Shown here: piece by piece, positions 6,718-12,793 of the stretch
How the letters are laid out: each line of letters opens with the position of its first letter
Position numbering within the stretch: the stretch's first letter is position 1
Origin: Zoogloeaceae bacterium
GTDB taxonomy: Bacteria > Pseudomonadota > Gammaproteobacteria > Burkholderiales > Rhodocyclaceae
Length of the DNA: 18,841 nt
NCBI GenBank assembly: GCA_031290955.1
Contig: JAISLJ010000039.1
Span: 1 to 18,841 of the forward strand
Direction: 5' to 3'
Program-made: the position numbers and the translations under genes
Notes under the pieces: generated by a model
Databases searched by the model: none
What the model was told of the DNA's origin: nothing
What the model saw: the letters and a program-made list of their open reading frames with translations, nothing else

Positions 6718-7232
6718 GGCGTCACCTCGATCTCGAACGGCGTCACAGAAAAGTCCTCGACGCCAGTGACCACGGTGATTCCCGCCACGCCCGCGACAGC
6801 GGCGGGTTCGGCGAGGATGGCTTCCTTGTTGACCTCGGTCTTTTCCCGGAGGAAGCGAGCGAGGTGCAGGGCTTTCAGCGTCTCGATCACCTTGTCTTGC
6901 TGGCGGATCGAGACGGAAGGCGGGCGTTGCCGCCAGGAGACCTCGCCGGTCACGAGGTTGGCGGTCTTGCCGCCGTGTCCGGTCAAATCGGCGCGGTGCG
7001 CCTCGCACCACAACTGGATGCCGGAGGTCAGCGTGTTGATGCGCGTATTGAGGGCGTCGATTTCGCTCTTCTTCTCGTCGGTGATTTTGGCGATGGCATC
7101 GTTAATTTCCGTCTCGATGCGGATCAATTCACGCTGCACGTCGCCCAGTTCGCGGATTGCGCCCTGGGTTTCTTCCCGGCTCTGGCAGACGTAGAGGGCC
7201 GCCGGCGCCTTTGCTTTTTTGGACTTAGCCAT
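6714..7232 (-). CDS. gam: Host-nuclease inhibitor protein Gam
   Basis: This 172-residue protein is nearly the length of Mu Gam (174). Gam forms a Ku-like dimer on double-stranded DNA ends and shields them from host exonucleases such as RecBCD. The long helix 'LIRIETEINDAIAKITDEKK', the segment 'LTSGIQLWCEAHRADLTGHG' and the beta region 'KTANLVTGEVSWRQRPPSVS' are characteristic. 'FLREKTEVNKEAILAEP' matches the usual C-terminal part. AGGAGG stands 7 bases before ATG 7232. It overlaps the upstream gene by 8 bases and the downstream gene by 4. Confidence 0.93.
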   Translation of the reverse strand: MAKSKKAKAPAALYVCQSREETQGAIRELGDVQRELIRIETEINDAIAKITDEKKSEIDALNTRINTLTSGIQLWCEAHRADLTGHGGKTANLVTGEVSWRQRPPSVSIRQQDKVIETLKALHLARFLREKTEVNKEAILAEPAAVAGVAGITVVTGVEDFSVTPFEIEVTP

Positions 7233-7536
7233 TTTGAATCCTCCTGTAGGTATTGCGGTTGTCAGTTGTGCGGATGACCTCGATTTCGCCCGCGTCGGCG
7301 AGCCGCCGCAGGGATTCAATGACGAGGCCATCCGAGAGTCCGGCGTCGATTTCCCGGCGCAGGGCCGGGCGTTGATGCGGGCCGGGCAGGGCCGCGAGCA
7401 CTTGCGCGTCGCGCTCGTTTTTGAGGCGGGCGCACTGTGCCTTGCGGCTCTCTTGCGCCCGCGCCGCTGCTTGCGCCAGAAACGCGGATTCGATCTGCGC
7501 GACCAGGCTGGGCACTGAGGGGGGAATCCTGCTCAT
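7225..7536 (-). CDS. Small protein with winged-helix-like C-terminus
   Basis: This 103-residue protein starts at ATG 7536, with GGGAGG just upstream. Its first half is an Ala/Arg/Gln-rich helix ('FLAQAAARAQESRKAQCARL'). Its second half, 'GLSDGLVIESLRRLADAGEI' followed by 'EVIRTTDNRNTYRRI', has the layout of a winged-helix recognition helix plus hairpin wing. It may be a DNA-binding accessory protein of the early operon. It overlaps gam by 8 bases and the upstream 54-residue gene by 4. Confidence 0.75.
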   Translation of the reverse strand: MSRIPPSVPSLVAQIESAFLAQAAARAQESRKAQCARLKNERDAQVLAALPGPHQRPALRREIDAGLSDGLVIESLRRLADAGEIEVIRTTDNRNTYRRIQNG

Positions 7537-7697
7537 GGAATCCTCCCGTCAACGATGCGCCGCGCATGCTGCCACGTGACGCCCAGATTCCTGCGGACGC
7601 GATGGATCAAGAGCCAGCGGCGGATGGTGTGGAGGCGCGGCCCGAAGACGCGCCAGCAGAAGATGACGACAAGCAGATAAACCAGAACGATGTTCAT
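7533..7697 (-). CDS. Small membrane protein (54 aa)
   Basis: ATG 7697 is preceded by a strong AAGGAG, its start overlaps the upstream stop as ATGA, and its stop overlaps the downstream start the same way, so the gene fits the operon exactly. The product has one N-terminal membrane segment (NIVLVYLLVVIFCWRVF, residues 2-18) and a very basic helical tail (RLHTIRRWLLIHRVRRN). This suggests an inner-membrane peptide with a cytoplasmic positive face. Function is unknown; Mu kil sits in a comparable place but I see no sequence support for that. Confidence 0.78.
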   Translation of the reverse strand: MNIVLVYLLVVIFCWRVFGPRLHTIRRWLLIHRVRRNLGVTWQHARRIVDGRIP

Positions 7698-8074
7698 GTG
7701 TTGCTCCTTTCATTGCCCTCCCCTTCAGGGGAGGGTTGGGTGGGGAAGGTTTTCCTCTGATTCCTGAAGGGACAGGCGCGGCAATGCCGCCAGAGCCGGA
7801 CGGCGGCGGGGTTGTGGGTGGGCACCGGCCCGGCGGCGCGGCGGCAATCCTCGACCAGGGCCGCCTCGCCGGTGGCCGGGCAGATGACCACGCCGTAGGT
7901 CTGGATGATGTTTTTGGCCAGCTTTGCCGAGAGTGGCGTCGGGTCATTGGGCGAGAGGACGCGGGCGAGGATGGGCCGGGAGACGCCCAGTTTGCGCGCC
8001 ACGCCCGCCTTGCCCGACCGATCGGCGGCGACGGCGGCGAGGAGCAGCGTCATCGCGGCGGCGAGGTCTGTCAT
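7694..8074 (-). CDS. HTH protein with repeat-derived C-terminal tail
   Basis: This 126-residue protein starts at ATG 8074, overlapping the upstream stop as ATGA. Its helix-turn-helix region 'GKAGVARKLGVSRPILARVL' plus SPNDPTPLSAKLA (residues 21-53) is strongly similar to residues 243-275 of the Rha-like protein, in DNA as well as protein, so the domain was probably duplicated within the phage. Residues 70-104 carry Cys/His and 'WRHCRACPF' of unclear role. The final residues (TFPTQPSPEGEG and the tail) are encoded by a GC-rich palindromic repeat at 7714-7757. It probably binds DNA; the target is unknown. Confidence 0.78.
   Translation of the reverse strand: MTDLAAAMTLLLAAVAADRSGKAGVARKLGVSRPILARVLSPNDPTPLSAKLAKNIIQTYGVVICPATGEAALVEDCRRAAGPVPTHNPAAVRLWRHCRACPFRNQRKTFPTQPSPEGEGNERSNT
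7714..7757. repeat. Palindromic GC-rich repeat at the 3' end of the HTH gene
   Basis: Perfect 9-base arms CCCTCCCCT (7716-7724) and AGGGGAGGG (7727-7735) with a 2-base loop, followed by a TTGGGTGGGGAAGG tail. In frame it encodes TFPTQPSPEGEG, a peptide I recognise as typical of translated REP-like repeats in proteobacterial annotations. Only one copy is in this window. Confidence 0.7.
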
Positions 8075-8595
8075 GACTTGCCCCATTTGACTTTTGGCGG
8101 CACGGGCATTTCCCACGCAGCGGGCGTGAGGCGGAAGGCAGGGAACGCAGAATCCGGGACAAGAACCCGCTCTGCGTACCCTGCCTGCACCATCGCCGCC
8201 ATGAACGTCCGCGCCTGATGCGGCAGGACGCGGACGTCGCGGGTCGAGGCGTTGATCGCCAGATAATACGGCTCCATCTCTCCCAGAACTCGCCAGGTGC
8301 GCCACATCTGCTCGCGCCGCAGGGCTGCTTGCGTGGTCTCCCCAGGGGGGCGCCGCTTGCCTTTCCCTCCCACGCTTGGCGGGGGAGGGTGCCCCGGCAG
8401 GGGCAGGAGAGGGCGTCCATCCTCCCGGCGCTTGTCGCCGCATATTTTTCCTTGGGCGTTGTTTCCGCTGGAAGGTTGGGAAAAATTACCGTCGCTCTGC
8501 TCCGCATGGAACGGCTCCCTCTCCCGGCCCTTCGGGCCACCCTCTCCCCCCAGGGGGGCGAGGGTAAAAGTTGCGCCGGGAATGTACGCAGTCAT
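8071..8595 (-). CDS. Small phage protein carrying a ~70-residue in-frame repeat insert
   Basis: This 174-residue protein starts at ATG 8595 (ATGA overlap with the B stop). The first eight residues (MTAYIPGA) are followed by about 70 residues encoded by repeat copy R ('TLAPLGGEGGPKGREREPFH' to 'PPPSVGGKGK'). Phage-like sequence then resumes at about residue 88: 'LRREQMWRTWRVLGEMEPYY', 'RVLPHQARTFMAAMVQAGYA', 'PDSAFPAFRLTPAAWEMPVP'. That domain could be a small winged-helix or peptide-binding fold, but I do not recognise it. The insert keeps the frame and the gene still couples to both neighbours. It could equally be misread if the true start lies after the insert, but no good ribosome site is seen there. 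Confidence 0.7.
   Translation of the reverse strand: MTAYIPGATFTLAPLGGEGGPKGREREPFHAEQSDGNFSQPSSGNNAQGKICGDKRREDGRPLLPLPGHPPPPSVGGKGKRRPPGETTQAALRREQMWRTWRVLGEMEPYYLAINASTRDVRVLPHQARTFMAAMVQAGYAERVLVPDSAFPAFRLTPAAWEMPVPPKVKWGKS
8364..8570. repeat. Composite GC-rich repeat, copy R (modules A-B, inverted to copy L)
   Basis: Read on the minus strand, module A (from about 8570) is followed by module B (to about 8364). Both match 1036-1286 closely, with a handful of substitutions. The central stretch of module B (TGTCGCCGCATATTTTTCCT and flanks) is identical between copies. It is contained entirely in the gene at 8071-8595. Confidence 0.88.
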
Positions 8596-9323
8596 GATGC
8601 CCTCCCCAGTTCGCGCTTCGGAGCCTCGCCCGTGTAGATCGGGCGATCGCCCCATGTTTTCAGGTCGACTGACTTCCAGCCCTCGCCCAAGGAGACCTCA
8701 TTGATGCTGGCGAGGTTCACGCACACCCGGCGCACCGATCCCGCCGCCGTTGCCACCAGCTTTTTGAGCAAATCGCCCTCAACCTTGACATGCGGGCAAT
8801 AGATCGTCGCCAGCTTTGCGGCGTCATCCTCCGAGACCGGCTGGGCGGGAATCCAGGTCAAAACCCGGCTGTGGAACCGCTCCCAGCGCTTCAGTTTCGT
8901 CGGGATCAACTCCTCGCCGACCATGAGAATCATGGCCTGCGATCCCTCGTAGATATCCCTGACCAGTTCCAGCATGCTGCCCGAGCGCAGGCAGTAGTCG
9001 AACTCATCCAGAATGAGCATGCGCCCGTTCGCGGCGAGCGTCTCGCAGCATTGGTCGAGCAGGGCGGCGATGCCGCCAGCGGGTTTGACGCCCATCTCCA
9101 GCAGGATTTTTTCGAGCAGGGCTTTCCGGCCCCATGCAGATTTGATCTGCACGAAATAGCCGCGCACCTGGTTCGCCACCGCCAATGCCGCCGTGGTCTT
9201 GCCGTAACCAGACGGGCCATACAGCACCGCGAGGCCGGGCAGGGTTTCATGCCGGGCGGCGAGGACATCCACCGCATAGCGCACCATGTCCATGTTTTGG
9301 ATTGTTGCCAGTTTCCGTGCCAT
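8592..9323 (-). CDS. B: Transposition protein B (AAA+ ATPase)
   Basis: This 243-residue AAA+ protein has Walker A 'GPSGYGKT' at residues 36-43, Walker B 'LILDEFD' at 103-109, a sensor-like strand 'MILMVGEE' at 131-138 and an Arg-rich 'KRWERFHSRV' at 144-153. MuB-type proteins bind target DNA as ATP-dependent filaments, recruit and stimulate the transposase, and give target immunity. Mu B has 312 residues including an N-terminal HTH; this version begins almost directly with the ATPase domain, as in other shorter MuB/ExeA-like relatives. AAGGAG stands 8 bases before ATG 9323, 5 bases after the transposase stop. Confidence 0.92.
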   Translation of the reverse strand: MARKLATIQNMDMVRYAVDVLAARHETLPGLAVLYGPSGYGKTTAALAVANQVRGYFVQIKSAWGRKALLEKILLEMGVKPAGGIAALLDQCCETLAANGRMLILDEFDYCLRSGSMLELVRDIYEGSQAMILMVGEELIPTKLKRWERFHSRVLTWIPAQPVSEDDAAKLATIYCPHVKVEGDLLKKLVATAAGSVRRVCVNLASINEVSLGEGWKSVDLKTWGDRPIYTGEAPKRELGRAS

Positions 9324-9328
9324 AATTG

Positions 9329-11500
9329 CTACTCCTTGTTTGTTGCTACCAGGCCGCCGGGTTCATGCTCGGCGGCCCATTTTTGGGCTTGCGTCCGGTA
9401 TTTCACGGACTCCGGGAAATGCTGATGCCACCAAGCATCGTCTTCAGAAACAGGTTCGCCCGCCGCAATCCGGGCATCCAGCGCCAGCCAGTCTTCGTAG
9501 TTCCGCCCCGGTACTGCGGACGGCGATTGCCCTGCGGACGGTGCTTCTTCTGCTGGCGTCTCCGGGTTTGCGGGCAGGCAGCGGATGGTTTCGATGTCGA
9601 TCACCTTGCCGCCGCCGATGACGATGGGAGCCGCTGCGGGCTGCATCTCGATCAGCGGGCGGGCTTCGTCCTTCGCCTCGTCGATCTTCGCCTGGGCGCG
9701 GCGAATCTTCCCGGCAGCCCGCTCGGCGCGTTTTTGCTCGATCACCGTCTCGCCAAACGGGTTTGTGGCGTTGCCCTCGAAATCGGCGTCGCCGAGATAA
9801 ACGCCATCCATGCGGAACAGCCACACCTTGTCCTTGTCGTGAATGTCGTAGCGGACAATGATCTCCTCGCCCTCGGTCAAGCGTTCCACCAGGTCACGGC
9901 GGAAGTAGATGTTGCCAAACAGGTTGATCTTGCCGCGCTTCGGCGTCCGGATGATCTCCGGCATCCACAGGGATTCAAGCTCCGGTGCGCCCGGCTCGAA
10001 AACCACGCTTGTCGGGTCCAGCTTCGCGGCATACGCCTCATCCGGCGTCATGCCTTCCAGTTCCCTGTTTTTACGATGCTCGCTGTTGTAGGCGTTTACC
10101 GCATCCTCAACGTCATCAAGAAACTGTTTCCAGGTAGGCAGTTTTACGCCGCCGCCGTCCTTCCTCGCCAGCTTCTTCGTCATCTGGGTGACGTAGTTTT
10201 TGTCCGCTCCCCGCCATACGCAGGAATCGTATTTGCGGGCAAGGGGAATCAGCGTGACCGGCCAGAGGCGCTCAATGAGGCCGCGACCTTGCGGGTTGCC
10301 GGGAATGCCGGTGCGGTGTTCGATCCCCTGCCGGGCCAGATGCCCGGTCACGGCGTCATCAATGGCCTTGCCGGTCTGGCCCGCGCCATTGTCCGAGTAA
10401 TAGATCAATGGCCGCGCCCTGGTGACCATCTGCGCGTGGCGGATGGCATCGGAAACCGCAATCGTGGATTCCGAAAACGAGGCGCTCCAGCCGACAATGC
10501 GGCGGGAGGCCGCGTCCATGACGAATGTCACTTCTGGCTGGAATGGCCCGCCATGCACCGGATGCTTGACCTTGGCCTTGAAGCCGTGGCCGTCGCCAAT
10601 CCATACGTCGTTGCTTTTCATCTTGCTCCAATCACGTTTGTTGTAGGGTTTCAAGGCTTTCATCGCGCTGCCGGTCAGCCTGCCCCGGTTTTTGTCGATG
10701 ATGTTCATGCTGGCAATCAGCCGCCGCGCCTGGTGAATCGAAGGCACGGGGCAGGAGAGTTCAATTTTTCCCGTCGTAACCGCCTTCATGAATTTTTCAT
10801 ACGCCTCGGCGAGAGGCGGGCGCTTCGGGTCCTGGTAAAAGGGCAGGAAGGCGTTCGCCCAAGGCGGCAGCTTCTTCTCTGCCCGATGCTGCCGGGGCGT
10901 AAGTTCGCCCGCTCCCAGCCAGCGTTTTAACGTTGGCACCGACGGTATTCCGTCGGCGGCGCGGCGTCCGCGTGGCGCAACCGCCATGCGCATGGCATCG
11001 ATCACCGCGCCGTCGATGCCCCCCGCCCGCGCCCCAACAACCAGATGCTGCATGGCCGCTGCCTTCGAGCAGCCTGTCTCCGCGACCAGGCGGGCGATGG
11101 CGGCGGTTACGGCGATGCGGGCATCCCGTGTGCGCCGCTGGAAATCCGTGAGGAGCAGTTCCTCTTCCGGGATGATCGCGGGAACCGGCGGGCGAGCGGC
11201 GGGCGTGGCAGCAGGGATGGGCAAGGCAGGCGCGGCCTCTGGCGCGGCGGGAAGCGTCGCAGGCAGTTTCGGGCGCGCCACACGATTCGTCGGGACGCCC
11301 TTGGGCGAGCCGCCCAGCAACGCCAGCGCCGCCTGGGTTTCCGGCGGGAGATCGGCGACGCGGTATGCTTTGATGATTCCGCCATTCCCTTTGATCTCCC
11401 GGCATTCCCATCCGTGGGCTTGCGCGGCGGTTCTGACCCTGCGCGCGGTGCCGGGCATGCCCGGCAGTCCGGCCAGAAGGGAAGATGACGCGTAGTCCAT
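9329..11500 (-). CDS. A: DDE transposase A (MuA type)
   Basis: This 723-residue protein has the MuA architecture. An N-terminal winged-helix DNA-binding domain ('LAGLPGMPGTARRVRTAAQA' to 'YRVADLPPETQAAL', residues 9-59) is followed by a Pro/Ala-rich linker (79-110), helical end-binding domains (115-290), an RNase-H-like core and a C-terminal beta-barrel ('YFRRDLVERLTEGEEIIVRY'). Candidate catalytic residues are D303 ('WIGDGHGF'), D370 ('YYSDNGAG') and E410 ('GRGLIERLW'). It cuts the phage ends and joins them to target DNA, with B. MuA has 663 residues; the extra length is in the linker and C-terminal tail. The start at 11500 lies 5 bases after the Rha-like stop. Confidence 0.95.
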   Translation of the reverse strand: MDYASSSLLAGLPGMPGTARRVRTAAQAHGWECREIKGNGGIIKAYRVADLPPETQAALALLGGSPKGVPTNRVARPKLPATLPAAPEAAPALPIPAATPAARPPVPAIIPEEELLLTDFQRRTRDARIAVTAAIARLVAETGCSKAAAMQHLVVGARAGGIDGAVIDAMRMAVAPRGRRAADGIPSVPTLKRWLGAGELTPRQHRAEKKLPPWANAFLPFYQDPKRPPLAEAYEKFMKAVTTGKIELSCPVPSIHQARRLIASMNIIDKNRGRLTGSAMKALKPYNKRDWSKMKSNDVWIGDGHGFKAKVKHPVHGGPFQPEVTFVMDAASRRIVGWSASFSESTIAVSDAIRHAQMVTRARPLIYYSDNGAGQTGKAIDDAVTGHLARQGIEHRTGIPGNPQGRGLIERLWPVTLIPLARKYDSCVWRGADKNYVTQMTKKLARKDGGGVKLPTWKQFLDDVEDAVNAYNSEHRKNRELEGMTPDEAYAAKLDPTSVVFEPGAPELESLWMPEIIRTPKRGKINLFGNIYFRRDLVERLTEGEEIIVRYDIHDKDKVWLFRMDGVYLGDADFEGNATNPFGETVIEQKRAERAAGKIRRAQAKIDEAKDEARPLIEMQPAAAPIVIGGGKVIDIETIRCLPANPETPAEEAPSAGQSPSAVPGRNYEDWLALDARIAAGEPVSEDDAWWHQHFPESVKYRTQAQKWAAEHEPGGLVATNKE

Positions 11501-11505
11501 GATGC

Positions 11506-12426
11506 TCAGCCTTGCCTTGCCGCCCGGTCGGCTTCGCGCTGTGCCGCTTCCGCCCTGGCCAGCATTGCCGCCGCGCCGGGCAGGCGCTCCAGTACCTTTC
11601 GCGCCAACTTTTGCGAAAGCGGCGTCGGGTCGTTGGGCGAGAGCACGCGGGCCAGGATCGGGCGCGAGCATTGCAAGATCGCCGCCACGCCCGCCTTGCC
11701 GGAAGCGTGGCAGGCGCAGGCAACCACCAGCCGTTTCCTGGCCTCGGTGAATTCCCACTCGGAGAGGGGCTTGACCTGCGCCTTTTCCGCCTTTTCCTTC
11801 ACCCGGATCACAAAATCCAGTGCGTGGATGTGGCCTTTTCGCGCTTCATCCACGCGGTCGTAGAGCTTGACGATGGTCTCGCCCTGGCGGGCGACCAGGT
11901 TCCTCATCTCGCCGATTTCGTGGGAGAGCGCGAGCAAGGCCGCGCCGTCCGCCCTGGGCGCAAGGGCTTCCCGCCGGGCGCTCCTCAATTCAAAGAACGC
12001 CTTCACCAGCGCCTTCTTGAAGGCGACCACCACCGGGGAATTGCGCATCAGGGTCAGGAGGAAGGTGGCTTGGGGTTCGGTGAGGAGAGCGTATTCGGCA
12101 TCGCCGCCCCCGCGTCCGATATGACGGTTTGCTTGGATTTCAAATCCAACCGAACCGAAGTCGGTCAAATCCTCCACGTAGCGCCGCGTCAGCTTGATAA
12201 CGCTGGCGTGCGGATTCCCCGTTCCCTCCGCAATCGCCAACGTGGTCGTCACCGCTTCGCCGTCGCGGGTAAAAACCAGCGAGGCGGGGGCATCCAAATC
12301 ATCGTCATTGCGAGGGCCGAAGGCCCGTGGCAATCCACACGCCGGTTCCGCCTTGCCGCCATGCTCCCGGCCAACCCTGGGGGAGCAGGATGCTCCCCCT
12401 ACTTTGCCCGTTGTCATCGTGTTCAT
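11506..12426 (-). CDS. Rha-like phage regulatory protein with C-terminal HTH domain
   Basis: This 306-residue protein has a Rha-type domain at about residues 56-150: 'AVTTTLAIAEGTGNPHASVI', 'LTRRYVEDLTDFGSVGFEI', 'YALLTEPQATFLLTLMRNSP', 'FKKALVKAFFELR'. A coiled-coil region follows (165-220), then an HTH segment (242-282) shared with the protein at 7694-8074. Rha-type proteins are phage regulators known from lambdoid phages. The N-terminus (residues 7-42) is made of two palindromic repeat elements read in frame (KVGGASCSPR... and EPACGLPRAFGPRND). AAGGAG lies 6 bases before ATG 12426, which overlaps the Ner-like stop. Confidence 0.85.
   Translation of the reverse strand: MNTMTTGKVGGASCSPRVGREHGGKAEPACGLPRAFGPRNDDDLDAPASLVFTRDGEAVTTTLAIAEGTGNPHASVIKLTRRYVEDLTDFGSVGFEIQANRHIGRGGGDAEYALLTEPQATFLLTLMRNSPVVVAFKKALVKAFFELRSARREALAPRADGAALLALSHEIGEMRNLVARQGETIVKLYDRVDEARKGHIHALDFVIRVKEKAEKAQVKPLSEWEFTEARKRLVVACACHASGKAGVAAILQCSRPILARVLSPNDPTPLSQKLARKVLERLPGAAAMLARAEAAQREADRAARQG
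12303..12351 (+). repeat. 49-bp direct repeat, copy 2
   Basis: Identical to 5531-5579 over 49 bases and in the same orientation. It is read in the same frame, here near the N-terminus of the Rha-like protein. The 13-bp outer inverted repeats seen around copy 1 are absent here. Confidence 0.95.
12376..12404. repeat. GC-rich palindromic repeat in the Rha-like gene
   Basis: Perfect 9-base arms GGGGGAGCA (12379-12387) and TGCTCCCCC (12391-12399) with loop GGA. It is related to 5854-5883 and gives the same peptide KVGGAS in the same frame. Confidence 0.8.
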
Positions 12427-12662
12427 GACGCGCTCCTTCCGCCGACAGAGGCCGGAACCCGGCGCAGACGAACTTGCCCTTGCCATATTTCTGACGCGGG
12501 TTTCTCAATGATGCGGGCGATGGCTGCCTGTATACGCGGGCTTTTGTTCGTTCCCGAGATGGTTGCGCCCACTGCTGATCTCGTCACACCAAGCTGGTCC
12601 GCAAGCAATGCTTGCGTGATCCCACGCATGCGCATCGCGGCCTTGATTTCTTCGACATGCAT
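12423..12662 (-). CDS. Ner-like HTH regulator, first gene of the early operon
   Basis: This 79-residue protein has a single lambda-repressor-like helix-turn-helix ('ITQALLADQLGVTRSAVGAT', residues 15-34) followed by 'AIARIIEKPASEIWQG', similar to the C-terminal '...P..IWP.R' region of Ner/Nlp proteins. In Mu, Ner is the first early gene and represses the early and repressor promoters. Position and divergent orientation to the repressor gene agree. AGGGGG lies before ATG 12662. The tail (RLRRVPASVGGRSAS) looks unstructured. It could also be called a Cro-like XRE protein. Confidence 0.8.
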   Translation of the reverse strand: MHVEEIKAAMRMRGITQALLADQLGVTRSAVGATISGTNKSPRIQAAIARIIEKPASEIWQGQVRLRRVPASVGGRSAS

Positions 12663-12684
12663 TTTTTTCCCCCTTGTGGTTTAC

Positions 12685-12701
12685 TTGTCAACAGGTGACA
12701 A
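12685..12701. promoter_or_regulatory. Palindromic operator candidate TTGTCA-5-TGACAA
   Basis: A 17-base inverted repeat with perfect 6-base arms lies between the minus-strand promoter and the Ner-like start. The half site TTGTCA recurs at 12743-12748, overlapping the second palindrome. It is a plausible site for the Ner-like protein or the XRE repressor. Confidence 0.55.
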
Positions 12702-12720
12702 TGCGATTACTACAGGCGTG

Positions 12721-12749
12721 ACTATGCCAACATTTGTTTGCATTGTCAA
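12721..12749 (-). promoter_or_regulatory. Early promoter candidate (sigma70-like)
   Basis: On the minus strand TTGACA (12749-12744) and CATAGT (12726-12721) are separated by exactly 17 bases. The -35 is a full consensus match and the -10 matches 4 of 6. Transcription would start near 12713 and leave a leader of about 50 bases to the Ner-like ATG, containing the 12685-12701 palindrome. Confidence 0.65.
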
Positions 12750-12758
12750 CGATCGTTG
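12747..12758. promoter_or_regulatory. 12-bp perfect palindrome overlapping the early -35
   Basis: CAACGATCGTTG is a perfect palindrome that overlaps the -35 box of the early promoter. It also overlaps a possible plus-strand promoter (TTGTCA at 12743, TTTTAT at 12766, spacing 17). A regulator bound here would switch between the two directions. Confidence 0.5.
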
Positions 12759-12793
12759 CAAATTTTTTTATTTTTTTCTGCCGAGGCTCAGGC

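Noticed and set aside
9326..10930. 534-codon plus-strand open frame
   Set aside because: It is antisense to transposase A, which has the full DDE core; the plus product has no recognisable domain.
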